Translations under genes and position numbers: made by a program
Part shown: one piece after another, positions 18,489-28,121 of the stretch
Layout of the letters: each line of letters starts with the position of its first letter
Position numbering within the stretch: position 1 is the stretch's first letter
NCBI RefSeq assembly: GCF_000255705.1
Contig: NZ_JH636448.1
Location: 256,489 to 320,488 of the forward strand
Origin: Zavarzinella formosa DSM 19928
GTDB lineage: Bacteria > Planctomycetota > Planctomycetia > Gemmatales > Gemmataceae
Length of the DNA stretch: 64,000 bases
Direction of reading: 5' to 3'
The notes under the pieces: model-generated
Database searches by the model: none
Seen by the model: the letters and a program-made list of their open reading frames with translations, nothing else
Told to the model about the DNA's origin: nothing

Positions 18489-20879
18489 TTACCGCACCGC
18501 CACTGTCACCACATGCGGCGTTTTTTCCACGTTCTCGGCCGCATCCTCGGCGGTGGCGGTCAGCTTTACGCTGCCGGGTTTGACATCGTCCAGGACAATT
18601 TCCCACTCGGCGAAGTTAGCGCTGCTTGCCTTCACTTCTTTGCCGTTGACCGTCACCTTTTTCACCGGGCCGTTGTCGGAGGTCGTGCCCCGGACGAGGA
18701 GTTTACCGTCTTTTATTTGCGTATACGTGATGACCGTCGTCGGCGGAAGATCGTCCGTCGGGTCGAGCAGTTTCGGGAACTCGATGTTTTGCACGTCTGT
18801 GACACGGGCCTCCTGTCCGGCCAGCATCGCGTCGCTGTGATACTTGAGGCCGTCGGCTCCGAAATCTTTGGCATTGGCCAGCATCACTTTGGCCTGTTTG
18901 CCAGTTCCTGGGTAATCGTGCAGATAAACAGGCACGCCCGTGGAAGTCGTCGGGGCCACTTGCGCCCCGCCCCCCATGTCGAGCATCGGGCGCTGGCTTC
19001 CCTTTTGTCGGTTCATCTCGCGGACGTTGCGGAAATGGGCCACGGCCAGACCAGTCGGGTTGTCGTCGGTCATTTGAATCAGCGGCAGGGAGTTCTTGTA
19101 ACCCTTAACATTGGTAAACGTCAGTCCGTCCACCGTCAGCGGGCCATATTGGGCGCTGATGTCGTCGTGGCCGCGATTGAACGGTTCCGAGCCATCGCCG
19201 TTGATCGTCAGATTGCGATAGACATGATGATCGTAATTCGGGTGATACACGCCATAAGTGGAACGATCAATCACCATATCCTCCACCATCACACAAGGAG
19301 ATTGCACGCGGAAAGCATAATGAATTGCCCAAATCTTGGTGCGGCGAAGCACAAACGGATGCTTCATGTCCGGGCCGACACGATTCACGCCCTCGCCAAT
19401 GTTGATGCCATACAGGCCATCGCAATGGGCCTCGTTGTCCTCGAAGCGGACGAACGGCAGCGTGCGGATGTCCACTGTCTTCTTTGATCCGTCCGGCTGG
19501 CGAATCGGGAAGGTCATGGCCAGTTGGCTCGTCTTGGTGGCCTCGAAGCGATAGCCGTAGCGGTCGTTTTCACAAGAGACGTTTCGGGTGAACGTGTTCA
19601 AACTGTTCGGCCACCAATAGCCGGCCCCGTTGTTCTCGTCAAAGGGAAGCGCCTGCTTGGGCAACGGCTTCCCGGCGAAAGCCTGCACCGCCAGATTGCG
19701 GTCAAACACATTGTCAATCTCGGTGCCGTCCTCCATGAAGAAGCCGTGCCCGACGCATTGATAACCGATGGTGTCCTTGACCACGAGATAGTTGGTGCCG
19801 TGGACGGTCAGCCAGTGATTGCCGCTGTCCCAAATCGAGGCCCCGACGACGGAACTGCCCCGCATGGTTTCCTTGCACAAGTGGAAGTGGAGCGGATATC
19901 GGCCCAACACTCCTTCTTTGCCAAGATGGCGAAACTCCGCATAGCTGATGGAACCGGCCGAACCTTTGTGGTACATCGTGTGGCCGCGTTCGGTCTTTGG
20001 GTCGGCCGATTCCACGACGACATTTCGGCTCAGATTGGCAACCTCGCCCCGGAATTCGCCGGTTCCGAGATGGTTGAACTCCAACGGTTCGTCGAGCGTG
20101 AGTTTGGTGCCGTCGACCGCTTTGATCGTGCGTTCTTCGGTGAAGACCTTGCGGTTTTGCTTGCCCGGTCGTCGGCTTCCGGCTTCGTTGGGGTCTTTGG
20201 TCGTCGCCGTGATAATCAGCTTGTCCCCCGCCTTCCAACCGGTTACTGGTTCGGCAAGCACAAGGTCCTTCTGGCGGACTTTGGCGGTTTCGCCGAGTTT
20301 TACCCAAGTGCGGTTCATCGGGGCGCCGTGAAAGTCCATCCGGCCGCCGCAGCTAACGATGGCGGGAGCGCTCAGTTTGTCCATTCCGGGAACGTAATGC
20401 AGCCGGATGACGGCCGTTCGCCCGGCCGGAATCGGTTCCCCGGCGGTTCCGACTTCCAAGACCGGCTTGGGACCATCGGATTCGTCCAGCATCGCGTGGG
20501 CGTCGCAATCGAAGCCATTCTCCCCATATTTTTCGCCGGATTGGATGAGGATCAGACCGACATTCAACAGCGTGTCCTTGTCACGGGCGAACGTCAGCGT
20601 GCCGCCAACATGGATGCCGCGAATGACCTCATCGGATTTGACATCGTAAGTGACCGTGTGACCCGGCCGAATCTGCACCTTCGCATTGGCGCCGGGAACA
20701 ACTCCCTTTTCCCAAGTGGCCGCCTCGGACCAGCGGCCATTCTTGACACTGCGAATCACCCCGGAGAAATCATCCGGCTTGGACTTGGCGTCGTCGGCCC
20801 GGAGAAATCCGGCAGTGACTCCCAACAGCACAAGGGCTGAGAGAACAAGTTGAAGAGATGCGGAATGGCGTGAACGCAT
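18489..20879 (-). CDS. Secreted G8-domain/parallel beta-helix protein
   Basis: This 796-residue protein begins with a signal peptide (about residues 1-28, ending LRADDA). Next comes a G8 domain (about 40-160) with the typical WSEAATWEKGVVPGANAKV and IRPGHTVTYDV pattern. The middle (about 290-640) has the repetitive right-handed parallel beta-helix character of carbohydrate-binding or lyase proteins, rich in short segments such as YPLHFHLCKE and GHGFFMEDGTEIDNV. The C-terminal 90 residues look like an Ig-like domain. G8 proteins in eukaryotes (CEMIP/TMEM2) bind or degrade hyaluronan; the bacterial role is presumed extracellular polysaccharide binding or hydrolysis. Multiple His residues in the helix could be catalytic or metal-binding. 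Confidence 0.75.
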   Translation of the reverse strand: MRSRHSASLQLVLSALVLLGVTAGFLRADDAKSKPDDFSGVIRSVKNGRWSEAATWEKGVVPGANAKVQIRPGHTVTYDVKSDEVIRGIHVGGTLTFARDKDTLLNVGLILIQSGEKYGENGFDCDAHAMLDESDGPKPVLEVGTAGEPIPAGRTAVIRLHYVPGMDKLSAPAIVSCGGRMDFHGAPMNRTWVKLGETAKVRQKDLVLAEPVTGWKAGDKLIITATTKDPNEAGSRRPGKQNRKVFTEERTIKAVDGTKLTLDEPLEFNHLGTGEFRGEVANLSRNVVVESADPKTERGHTMYHKGSAGSISYAEFRHLGKEGVLGRYPLHFHLCKETMRGSSVVGASIWDSGNHWLTVHGTNYLVVKDTIGYQCVGHGFFMEDGTEIDNVFDRNLAVQAFAGKPLPKQALPFDENNGAGYWWPNSLNTFTRNVSCENDRYGYRFEATKTSQLAMTFPIRQPDGSKKTVDIRTLPFVRFEDNEAHCDGLYGINIGEGVNRVGPDMKHPFVLRRTKIWAIHYAFRVQSPCVMVEDMVIDRSTYGVYHPNYDHHVYRNLTINGDGSEPFNRGHDDISAQYGPLTVDGLTFTNVKGYKNSLPLIQMTDDNPTGLAVAHFRNVREMNRQKGSQRPMLDMGGGAQVAPTTSTGVPVYLHDYPGTGKQAKVMLANAKDFGADGLKYHSDAMLAGQEARVTDVQNIEFPKLLDPTDDLPPTTVITYTQIKDGKLLVRGTTSDNGPVKKVTVNGKEVKASSANFAEWEIVLDDVKPGSVKLTATAEDAAENVEKTPHVVTVAVR

Positions 20880-21082
20880 GTTTTACCCCAAGGAGAGCAA
20901 GGAAACACTCGGCAGGCGGCGGGTGGGAAATCGGCCGAACTTCAGGCCCGGCGGAAGGCAAAGGCGGGACAGGGGAGCCACCAAGTCGAGTCGCTCCCTT
21001 GTATGCGCATGATCCTAAACGGAACGAGAGGGGAGATCAAGAAGATATGTTTCGTTGTGCGATATTACCTTGGTCAGCGCGT

Positions 21083-21118
21083 AAAAAAAGCCGACCGCCA
21101 GTTTCCCGGCGACCGGCT
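21083..21118 (-). terminator. Rho-independent terminator downstream of EF-G
   Basis: Read on the minus strand, an 11-bp stem (AGCCGGTCGCC with GGCGGTCGGCT, two G-U pairs) encloses an 8-base loop and is followed by seven T. It lies about 20 bases past the EF-G stop codon. The remaining bases between here and the G8 gene start (20880) show no further gene. Confidence 0.75.
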
Positions 21119-21139
21119 CATTCATCACTTCAACTCGCG

Positions 21140-23284
21140 TTACTTCTTATCCGGCTTGGGGATGTCCGCCAGGCTTTCGTTCACTTCAGCGTAGTGGCTA
21201 AACTCCATTGAGAAGCTCGCCGTGCCGGAGGTGGCGCCTCGCAGGTCAGACGTGTAGCCGAACAGGTTGGCCAGCGGCACCTTCGCCCGGATGATCCCGC
21301 GTCCCTTTTCGGAGGTGATTTCTTCAATCACCCCGCGACGACGGTTGATGTCCCCGGTGATCGAACCCTGATATTGCTCGGGGCTGACGGCCACCACGGT
21401 CATGATCGGCTCAAGCAGCTTGATGCCGACCGCTTGCTGCACGTCACGGAAGTTTTCTTCCGCCGCCATGCGGAAGGCGTCCTGCGAGGAGTCCACCGGG
21501 TGAATCTTCCCGTCGAACAACACGCACTCCAAGTCCACGAACGGGAAGGGATACTTGCTCCCCCTCTTGGCCATGTTGCGAATGCCGTCTTCCACGGACG
21601 GGACATATTCCTTCGGAACCACCCCGCCGACGATTTCGCTGGCAAAGTAGACGTTGTTCGGATCGGGCTTGTCCCCGTCCTCGATCGTCTGCTTGGTCCA
21701 CTTTTCGATTCCCTCCGCATCCAGCGGAGTGTAGCGAACGTGGATCACGGCGAACTTCCCGCGACCGCCGGTTTGCTTGACGAACTTCGTCACCAGTTCG
21801 GTTGCCCGACCCAGCGTCTGGCGATAAGCCACCCGCGGCTTGCCGAGTGACAGAATCGGGTCGCCCTGCGGAAGGCCAAGCGTTCGCTTGATCTTCTCCA
21901 GGGTGATTTCCAAGTGAAGCTCGCCCATCCCGCTGAGGATCGTGTCCTTCGTTTCTTCGTCCGTGTGAACCTTGATCGTCGGGTCGTCCCGGGTCATGCG
22001 ACCGAGGGCTTCGCCGAGTTTGCCGGTGTCCACCGTTTTGCCGGTGGTCAGGGCGGCCGAGATCACCGGCTTCGGGAACGAAATCGATTCCAAGGCGACC
22101 GGATGGTCCTCGTCACACAGGGTGTTCCCCGTGTACGTGTTCTTCAGGCCGACCACGGCGACAATGGCGCCGGGTTGCGCTTCGTCAAGCTCTTGCCGAG
22201 TGTTCCCCATCATGCGATACAACCGGGCGATGCGCTCGCCACGATTGAACGTCGTGTTGATGACAGACGCACCCTGCTTGAGCACGCCGGAGTATACGCG
22301 GACATACACCAAGTCCCCGTTCGACTCGGCCACGGTCTTGAAGGCCAGTCCGGAGAACGGATCCTTCGGGTCCGGGTTGCGAATGACCTTTTCCTTGGTC
22401 TTCGGGTTGATCGCCTCGACCGGCGGCCGGTCGAGCGGGCTCGGCAGAAAATTCACGACGGCGTCAAGCAGAACCTGCACGCCGTGGAAGGTCTTGGACG
22501 ACCCGCAGTACACCGGGTTGAACTTGCCTTCGATGGTCCCCTTGCGCAGGGCGGCGATCAGCCGTTCCTTGGAGATTTCCTTGCCCTCCAGGATCATCTC
22601 GGCCATTTCGTCGTCCGCCAGCGAGGCGGTGTCGAGCAGTTTCTCGCGGTATTCGGCCGCGATGTCCTGATGAGACTCCGGGATTTCGACGAGCGACTTC
22701 CGCACGTGTGTCTTGTCGGTGTCGTCCTTCAAGACGAACTTGTTTTCGATCAGGTCAATGATGCCCTTGAACTCGCTCGACTCGCCGACCGGGATTGCGC
22801 AGATCGCCGGGACGCAGTGGAGCTTGGTCTGCATCTCCTTGACGCAACCCTTAAAGTCCGAGCCGAGCCGGTCCAGCTTGTTGATGTACGCGATCCGGGG
22901 GACTTTGTACTTGTTGGCCTGGAACCACACGGTTTCGGACTGCACTTCCACGCCGCCCACAGCGCAGAACACGCACACGCCGCCGTCGAGGACGCGCAGG
23001 GACCGTTCAACTTCGGCCGTGAAGTCCACGTGGCCGGGGGTGTCGATGATGTTGATCGCAACGTCATTGTCGTGTGAATCTTTCCAGTCAATCGACACGG
23101 CGGCCGAGTTGATGGTGATGCCTTTTTGACGTTCGAGCGGGTCAAAGTCGGTCGTGGTGTCGCCGTCGTCCACGTCACCGAACTTGTGTTTGGTGCCGCT
23201 ATAGTAAAGGATTCGCTCCGTGGTCGTGGTTTTCCCGGCGTCCACGTGGGCGATGATGCCAATGTTTCTGAGTTTGTCGAGCAT
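21140..23284 (-). CDS. fusA: Elongation factor G, mitochondrial-like (spdEFG1) type
   Basis: This 714-residue GTPase catalyses ribosomal translocation. G motifs are AHVDAGKT (12-19), DTPGHVDF (81-88) and NKLDR (135-139), followed by the usual domain II (RVYSGVLKQG) and C-terminal domains ending with SEKGRGIIRAKVP and FGYTSDLRGATSGTASFSMEF. The G4 motif NKLDRLG and the GGVEVQSETVW segment are more like mitochondrial EF-G1 than canonical bacterial EF-G (NKMDR). This fits the spd subfamily known from spirochaetes and planctomycetes. The start is the ATG at 23284; longer upstream extensions are not plausible. It is not in a str operon, which also fits a second, specialised EF-G. In known pairs spdEFG1 does translocation and spdEFG2 recycling. 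Confidence 0.85.
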   Translation of the reverse strand: MLDKLRNIGIIAHVDAGKTTTTERILYYSGTKHKFGDVDDGDTTTDFDPLERQKGITINSAAVSIDWKDSHDNDVAINIIDTPGHVDFTAEVERSLRVLDGGVCVFCAVGGVEVQSETVWFQANKYKVPRIAYINKLDRLGSDFKGCVKEMQTKLHCVPAICAIPVGESSEFKGIIDLIENKFVLKDDTDKTHVRKSLVEIPESHQDIAAEYREKLLDTASLADDEMAEMILEGKEISKERLIAALRKGTIEGKFNPVYCGSSKTFHGVQVLLDAVVNFLPSPLDRPPVEAINPKTKEKVIRNPDPKDPFSGLAFKTVAESNGDLVYVRVYSGVLKQGASVINTTFNRGERIARLYRMMGNTRQELDEAQPGAIVAVVGLKNTYTGNTLCDEDHPVALESISFPKPVISAALTTGKTVDTGKLGEALGRMTRDDPTIKVHTDEETKDTILSGMGELHLEITLEKIKRTLGLPQGDPILSLGKPRVAYRQTLGRATELVTKFVKQTGGRGKFAVIHVRYTPLDAEGIEKWTKQTIEDGDKPDPNNVYFASEIVGGVVPKEYVPSVEDGIRNMAKRGSKYPFPFVDLECVLFDGKIHPVDSSQDAFRMAAEENFRDVQQAVGIKLLEPIMTVVAVSPEQYQGSITGDINRRRGVIEEITSEKGRGIIRAKVPLANLFGYTSDLRGATSGTASFSMEFSHYAEVNESLADIPKPDKK

Positions 23285-23717
23285 GAATGACGGCCGGAAG
23301 AGGCCCCGCCGGCTCCCAAAAGGAAAAAAAGGGTGTCGCGGGATGCACCACACATCCCGGAATCGCACCCAACCGTGATTAGACGTTCATGGGGTCGTTT
23401 CAGGTTCACTATTATCGATGAACCGGCAACGACGACGTAACGCCCCCGATGCCGCCTGACAGGGCGAACGATCTCACCAAGCTATGAATATAAGCCGGGA
23501 CCGGCATTCGTCCACCCTTTGAAGATGACACGGTGACACGGCGACACGACGACACGGTGAAAAATCAGATCGCCGGAGATTTCTTTCTCTCCGGACAAGT
23601 TAGGTTTTTAGGTTTTTCACCGTGTCACCGTGTCGCCGTGTCACCGTGTCATCTTCAAAGGGGCTTCATTTCTGATACACCGACACGGTAACCCTTTGCT
23701 CTCATGGGACCCGTCCA
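23285..23717. promoter_or_regulatory. Divergent region between EF-G and pyrophosphatase
   Basis: This 433-base gap carries the promoters for two divergent essential genes. Its centre holds the large inverted repeat at 23516-23661. I see no coding frame with protein-like composition. Plausible promoters could not be assigned on sequence alone. Confidence 0.4.
23516..23661. repeat. 49-bp-arm inverted repeat made of 8-bp units
   Basis: The left arm (23516-23564) and right arm (23613-23661) are reverse complements over 49 bases with two mismatches. Each arm contains four tandem units of the form GACACGGT or GACACGGC. The 48-base loop holds a second perfect 7-bp hairpin (CCGGAGA/TCTCCGG). As RNA it would make a very long stem. 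It may be a non-autonomous mobile repeat or a bidirectional structural element. The unit composition is unlike the flanking genes. Confidence 0.8.
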
Positions 23718-25290
<1,573 letters not shown>

Positions 25291-25294
25291 CCTA

Positions 25295-26263
25295 ATGCGA
25301 TGCCTGATCACGGGGGCGACGGGCTTTGTCGGCGGCCATCTCGCCGCCCGCTTGCGAGAGGCGGGGCACGAGGTGATCGGCCTCGCCAGGGAAACTCGCC
25401 CGGTTGCCCGCCGGGCGTCCCTTGGTGAGTCTGTTCCCCTTCATGCAATCGACCTGCGAGACACGGCCGGGCTGTCGACAATCATCCAACAAATCCAACC
25501 CGGCTGGATTTTTCACCTCGCCGGATACGCAAACACCGGCAAGTCCTTCCGGGAACCAAAAGCAGCTTGGGACGGCAATCTCACAGCGACGCAGTCCCTC
25601 TATGAGGCAATGACCGTCGTCGGGTGTTCGGCCCGCGTCTTGTATGTTTCGACCGGACTGGTATATGGCGACTCCACCCCGGATTTCCCGTTCTGCACGG
25701 AAAACCAACCACTACGGCCCGCTTCGCCGTATGCCGCGAGCAAGGCGGCCGCTGACTTGTTAAGTTATCAAGCGACCCGGCATCCCGGCTTGGACGTCGT
25801 GATTGTCCGGCCGTTCAACCATATCGGTCCCGGACAGGCAACCGACTACGCCGCCAGCAACTTCGCCCGCCAACTCGCCGCCATCGAGGCGGGGCAGCAT
25901 CTCCCCACGATCCTCACCGGCGGTTTGGATTCACAACGAGACTTCACGGATGTCCGCGACATGGTGCGGGCGTATGTCCTGTTAATGGAAAAAGGGGCGA
26001 CGGGGGAAGCCTACAACGCTGGTTCTGGCGGCACATTTGTGATGCGCGACATTCTGGAACGGCTTCGGCGAATGACAACCGCCTCGGTCCAAGTAAACGA
26101 ACAAACCGACCCCAACCGCAAGAACGACACCGCCATCAGCCGAGTGGACAACGGCAAACTGACCCGCGTCACCGGCTGGCAGCCCGCCATCGATATTAAT
26201 CAAACGCTTGTCGATTTGCTGGCTGACTGGCGGGAGCGAATCGCGCAAACTCCCGCCCGTTGA
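25295..26263 (+). CDS. rmd: GDP-6-deoxy-D-mannose reductase-like NAD-dependent epimerase
   Basis: This 322-residue extended short-chain dehydrogenase has GATGFVG at residues 7-13, S119/T120 and the catalytic Y146-x-x-x-K150 (YAASK). The stretch RPFNHIGPGQ and the partnership with gmd match GDP-4-keto-6-deoxy-D-mannose reductase, giving GDP-D-rhamnose. It begins 4 nt after gmd and probably shares its transcript. An alternative epimerase function on the same intermediate (GDP-fucose synthase type) is less likely given the lack of its motifs. A strong hairpin follows at 26290. Confidence 0.8.
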   Translation: MRCLITGATGFVGGHLAARLREAGHEVIGLARETRPVARRASLGESVPLHAIDLRDTAGLSTIIQQIQPGWIFHLAGYANTGKSFREPKAAWDGNLTATQSLYEAMTVVGCSARVLYVSTGLVYGDSTPDFPFCTENQPLRPASPYAASKAAADLLSYQATRHPGLDVVIVRPFNHIGPGQATDYAASNFARQLAAIEAGQHLPTILTGGLDSQRDFTDVRDMVRAYVLLMEKGATGEAYNAGSGGTFVMRDILERLRRMTTASVQVNEQTDPNRKNDTAISRVDNGKLTRVTGWQPAIDINQTLVDLLADWRERIAQTPAR

Positions 26264-26289
26264 CCTGGCATTTCGTGTCGTTTGAATTC

Positions 26290-26360
26290 TGTGGAAAAGA
26301 GAAAGCCGCATGACTCTTGCCCTTTGCGGGGGCGAGTCATGCGGCTTTCTCTTTTCCACA
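26290..26360. terminator. Bidirectional terminator: perfect 27-bp inverted repeat
   Basis: Arms at 26290-26316 and 26334-26360 are perfect reverse complements over 27 bases with a 17-base loop. They lie between the 3' end of rmd (plus) and the 3' end of the cytochrome gene (minus), which is ideal for a two-way terminator. An AAAAGAGAAA segment in each arm gives U-rich tracts in both directions. The arm is longer than is usual for a terminator. Confidence 0.7.
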
Positions 26361-26386
26361 CAGGGAACACCCGGTGTTTTCAAATC

Positions 26387-26830
26387 TTACTTGTGCTTGC
26401 TGTGGCAGCCGCCGCAGGTGCCCTTGCCATCGCTGAGGTAGGCGATGGCGGCCGTGGCGGCGTCGGTGTCCTTCTTTTCGGCGGCGGCGAGCAGTTTCTT
26501 CGTCTCGGCCGTGTATTTGTCGGTCAGTTCCTTCCAGCTCGCTTCGTCACCCTTCTTCGGCTTCTGTCCGGCCATCACTTCGGCGGCGGCCACCCAGTCC
26601 GTCGCTTGCTTCTTGACCGTGTCCCAATCGCCGGCCTTGATCGCCTTCGGAACGGCGCCCTTGAGTTGGTTTTGGGCGGCCATCACGTGCTTGATCGTTT
26701 CGATCTTCTTGGGAAGTTCCTTCTTGGCTTCTTTCTTGTCCTGGGCAACCGTGTCCCCGCCACCGACAAGGACAGCCATGCTGAACACAAGGGCGGCCGC
26801 GGCCAACCCCTTCACACCAAACAGCTTCAT
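26387..26830 (-). CDS. Exported class II c-type cytochrome-like protein
   Basis: This 147-residue protein has a signal peptide (about residues 1-29) and a mostly helical, lysine-rich body. It ends with a single haem-binding CGGCH motif (residues 139-143) near the C-terminus, as in cytochrome c-prime/c556. That layout predicts a four-helix bundle with covalently bound haem in the periplasm. It probably shuttles electrons or binds small ligands. No oxidase or dehydrogenase gene is adjacent. Confidence 0.75.
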   Translation of the reverse strand: MKLFGVKGLAAAALVFSMAVLVGGGDTVAQDKKEAKKELPKKIETIKHVMAAQNQLKGAVPKAIKAGDWDTVKKQATDWVAAAEVMAGQKPKKGDEASWKELTDKYTAETKKLLAAAEKKDTDAATAAIAYLSDGKGTCGGCHSKHK

Positions 26831-26947
26831 CGGAACTCCTAGCGAGCAACTGATTCATATCGAGAATCGCCGGAAACCGCTCCCGGCGATTACATCGCAA
26901 TGGCGAAATCAATCAAAATGGCAGACTGTCCGGCCAACGCCAACAGT

Positions 26948-26976
26948 GCCTCCGGCGGGAATCGAACCCACGGCCG
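26948..26976 (-). other. tRNA T-arm/acceptor-like fragment
   Basis: On the minus strand this segment reads GTGGGTTCGATTCCCGC followed by CGGAGGC, a perfect T-stem/T-loop and a plausible 3' acceptor half. The matching 5' acceptor half, D-arm and anticodon stem cannot be found upstream. It is best seen as a tRNA remnant, possibly left by an older integration event. The rest of 26831-27035 holds no gene. Confidence 0.4.
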
Positions 26977-27035
26977 ACTGGGAGGGTAGACGCACGCGAG
27001 ACCGCGTTTATTCGCCGGGGGGAGGTTCCTCAACA

Positions 27036-27620
27036 TCACACCAACGACACGGAAACACGACTTCCACCAACCGTCAAAACGCCAGCCTCTCCCGGATTAA
27101 GACCGGAGGCTTTTGAGGGTAAAAGCGTCACGAGTCCGGCTCGCGGAGGGGGAGGCGTCGGAGGTTCTGATCGGGCGTCGGGAAAGGTGGAATCGGCAAA
27201 CTCAACGGTTTCGCCGGGAAGGTCAATCATCAGGCAGACGGGGGCATCCGGCAGAACGGCCGCCCCGCCAGACAAACCGGGGCCATCAACCAAGCCACGA
27301 CATTTTTGGGCAAAGACGCCCGCGACAAACACGACCGTCAACGATTCCGGCCCGGCCGTTTCCTCACAACAAGCATGTTTGACAGGCGTGGCCGGAACAT
27401 GACAACACTCCATCGCCCGTGCGGATGTCGGAGCGGGTTTGGGCGCGACTGGTTTCGTGCAGCAACAAACCTTCGCGTTTCGATCAGCGGGACAGCACCC
27501 GCACTTGGAGCAATCATCGGCCGCACTCACCCGCCCAATTGCCGGCAATCCAACGGCCATCACGCACTGACCCATCAGGGATAGTGCCACGGCTAATCGA
27601 GATAGGGCGGCAACGATCAC
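27036..27620 (-). CDS. Cys-rich exported protein of unknown function
   Basis: This protein of about 194 residues starts with a hydrophobic signal-like segment (about residues 1-33). A dense cysteine cluster follows: CSKCGCCPADRNAKVCCCTK, then ECC and ACCEE. The C-terminal half is Pro-rich (PPTPPPPRAG). The cysteine spacing could bind metal. The start is GTG at 27620 with a weak ribosome binding site. The family is not recognised. No neighbour suggests a role, apart from the cytochrome gene downstream on the same strand. Confidence 0.5.
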   Translation of the reverse strand: MIVAALSRLAVALSLMGQCVMAVGLPAIGRVSAADDCSKCGCCPADRNAKVCCCTKPVAPKPAPTSARAMECCHVPATPVKHACCEETAGPESLTVVFVAGVFAQKCRGLVDGPGLSGGAAVLPDAPVCLMIDLPGETVEFADSTFPDARSEPPTPPPPRAGLVTLLPSKASGLNPGEAGVLTVGGSRVSVSLV

Positions 27621-27871
27621 GCGGAGAAGCGTTTCTGCTTGGAAAAGACATTGAGATGGGAATGATGCTACCCCGTCGAATCGGGCAAGTCAACGAGGTG
27701 CTTCGCTGATTTGGGGAATTTGAAGTCAACGATTGGAAAACGAATTAGCCCCGAATCCCGACGCAATAGAAATGCGCCCTTGAAAGATAGTGGCCGGGAT
27801 TCATAGACTGTCCCCGTGAACCCGACCCCGGCCGACAATGTCCTGTTTGGCACTCGGATTCTTTGAATGAT

Positions 27872-27946
27872 CGGGCTGTAGCGCAGTTCGGCTAGCGCGC
27901 CTGCTTGGGGTGCAGGAGGTCGTGGGTTCAAATCCCGCCAGCCCGA
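27872..27946 (+). tRNA. tRNA-Pro (anticodon GGG)
   Basis: A full cloverleaf is visible: acceptor CGGGCTG/CAGCCCG, D-arm GCGC/GCGC, anticodon arm CCTGC-TTGGGGT-GCAGG with anticodon GGG at 27907-27909, five-base variable loop, and T-arm GTGGG-TTCAAAT-CCCGC. The discriminator is A and CCA is not encoded. The integrase gene lies 175 bases downstream, so the 3' half of this tRNA is the probable attachment site of the prophage. Confidence 0.95.
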
Positions 27947-27950
27947 TTAG

Positions 27951-27977
27951 AAAACCCCTGGTTTTGCCGGGGGTTTT
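27951..27977 (+). terminator. Terminator after tRNA-Pro
   Basis: An 8-bp stem AAAACCCC/GGGGTTTT closes a 10-11 base loop immediately after the tRNA and ends in a T-run. It would terminate the tRNA transcript. If attL lies at the tRNA 3' end, this hairpin is the first prophage feature. Confidence 0.6.
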
Positions 27978-28121
27978 CGCATTTCTGGGGACTTGTTTCA
28001 AATCAATCAACCTGCATCGTCGATGCAACGTCGTGAATTAAATCACAAATCTCCCGCGTTTCCGACATTGCATCGCGTCCCGTGATCGGGAAGAATCACC
28101 CGGTCAAACGGAGATTCGCCG

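Noticed and set aside
19524..20840. 438-codon plus-strand frame opposite the G8 protein
   Set aside because: It is antisense to a protein with clear G8 and signal peptide features, and the translation is Arg/Val-rich without any domain.
26948..27033. Possible tmRNA 3' end on the minus strand
   Set aside because: The T-arm is good, but the acceptor half CGGAGGC does not match a tmRNA 5' G-rich start, and the upstream 300 bases encode an exported protein. It is kept only as a tRNA-like fragment.
26445..27116. 223-codon plus-strand frame containing PPAGIEPTADWEG
   Set aside because: The first part is antisense to the cytochrome gene and the PPAGIEP part is the reverse of a tRNA T-arm-like sequence, a known source of false proteins.
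27668..27931. Minus-strand frame with AGFEPTT-like sequence
   Set aside because: This is the reverse complement of tRNA-Pro, not a protein gene.
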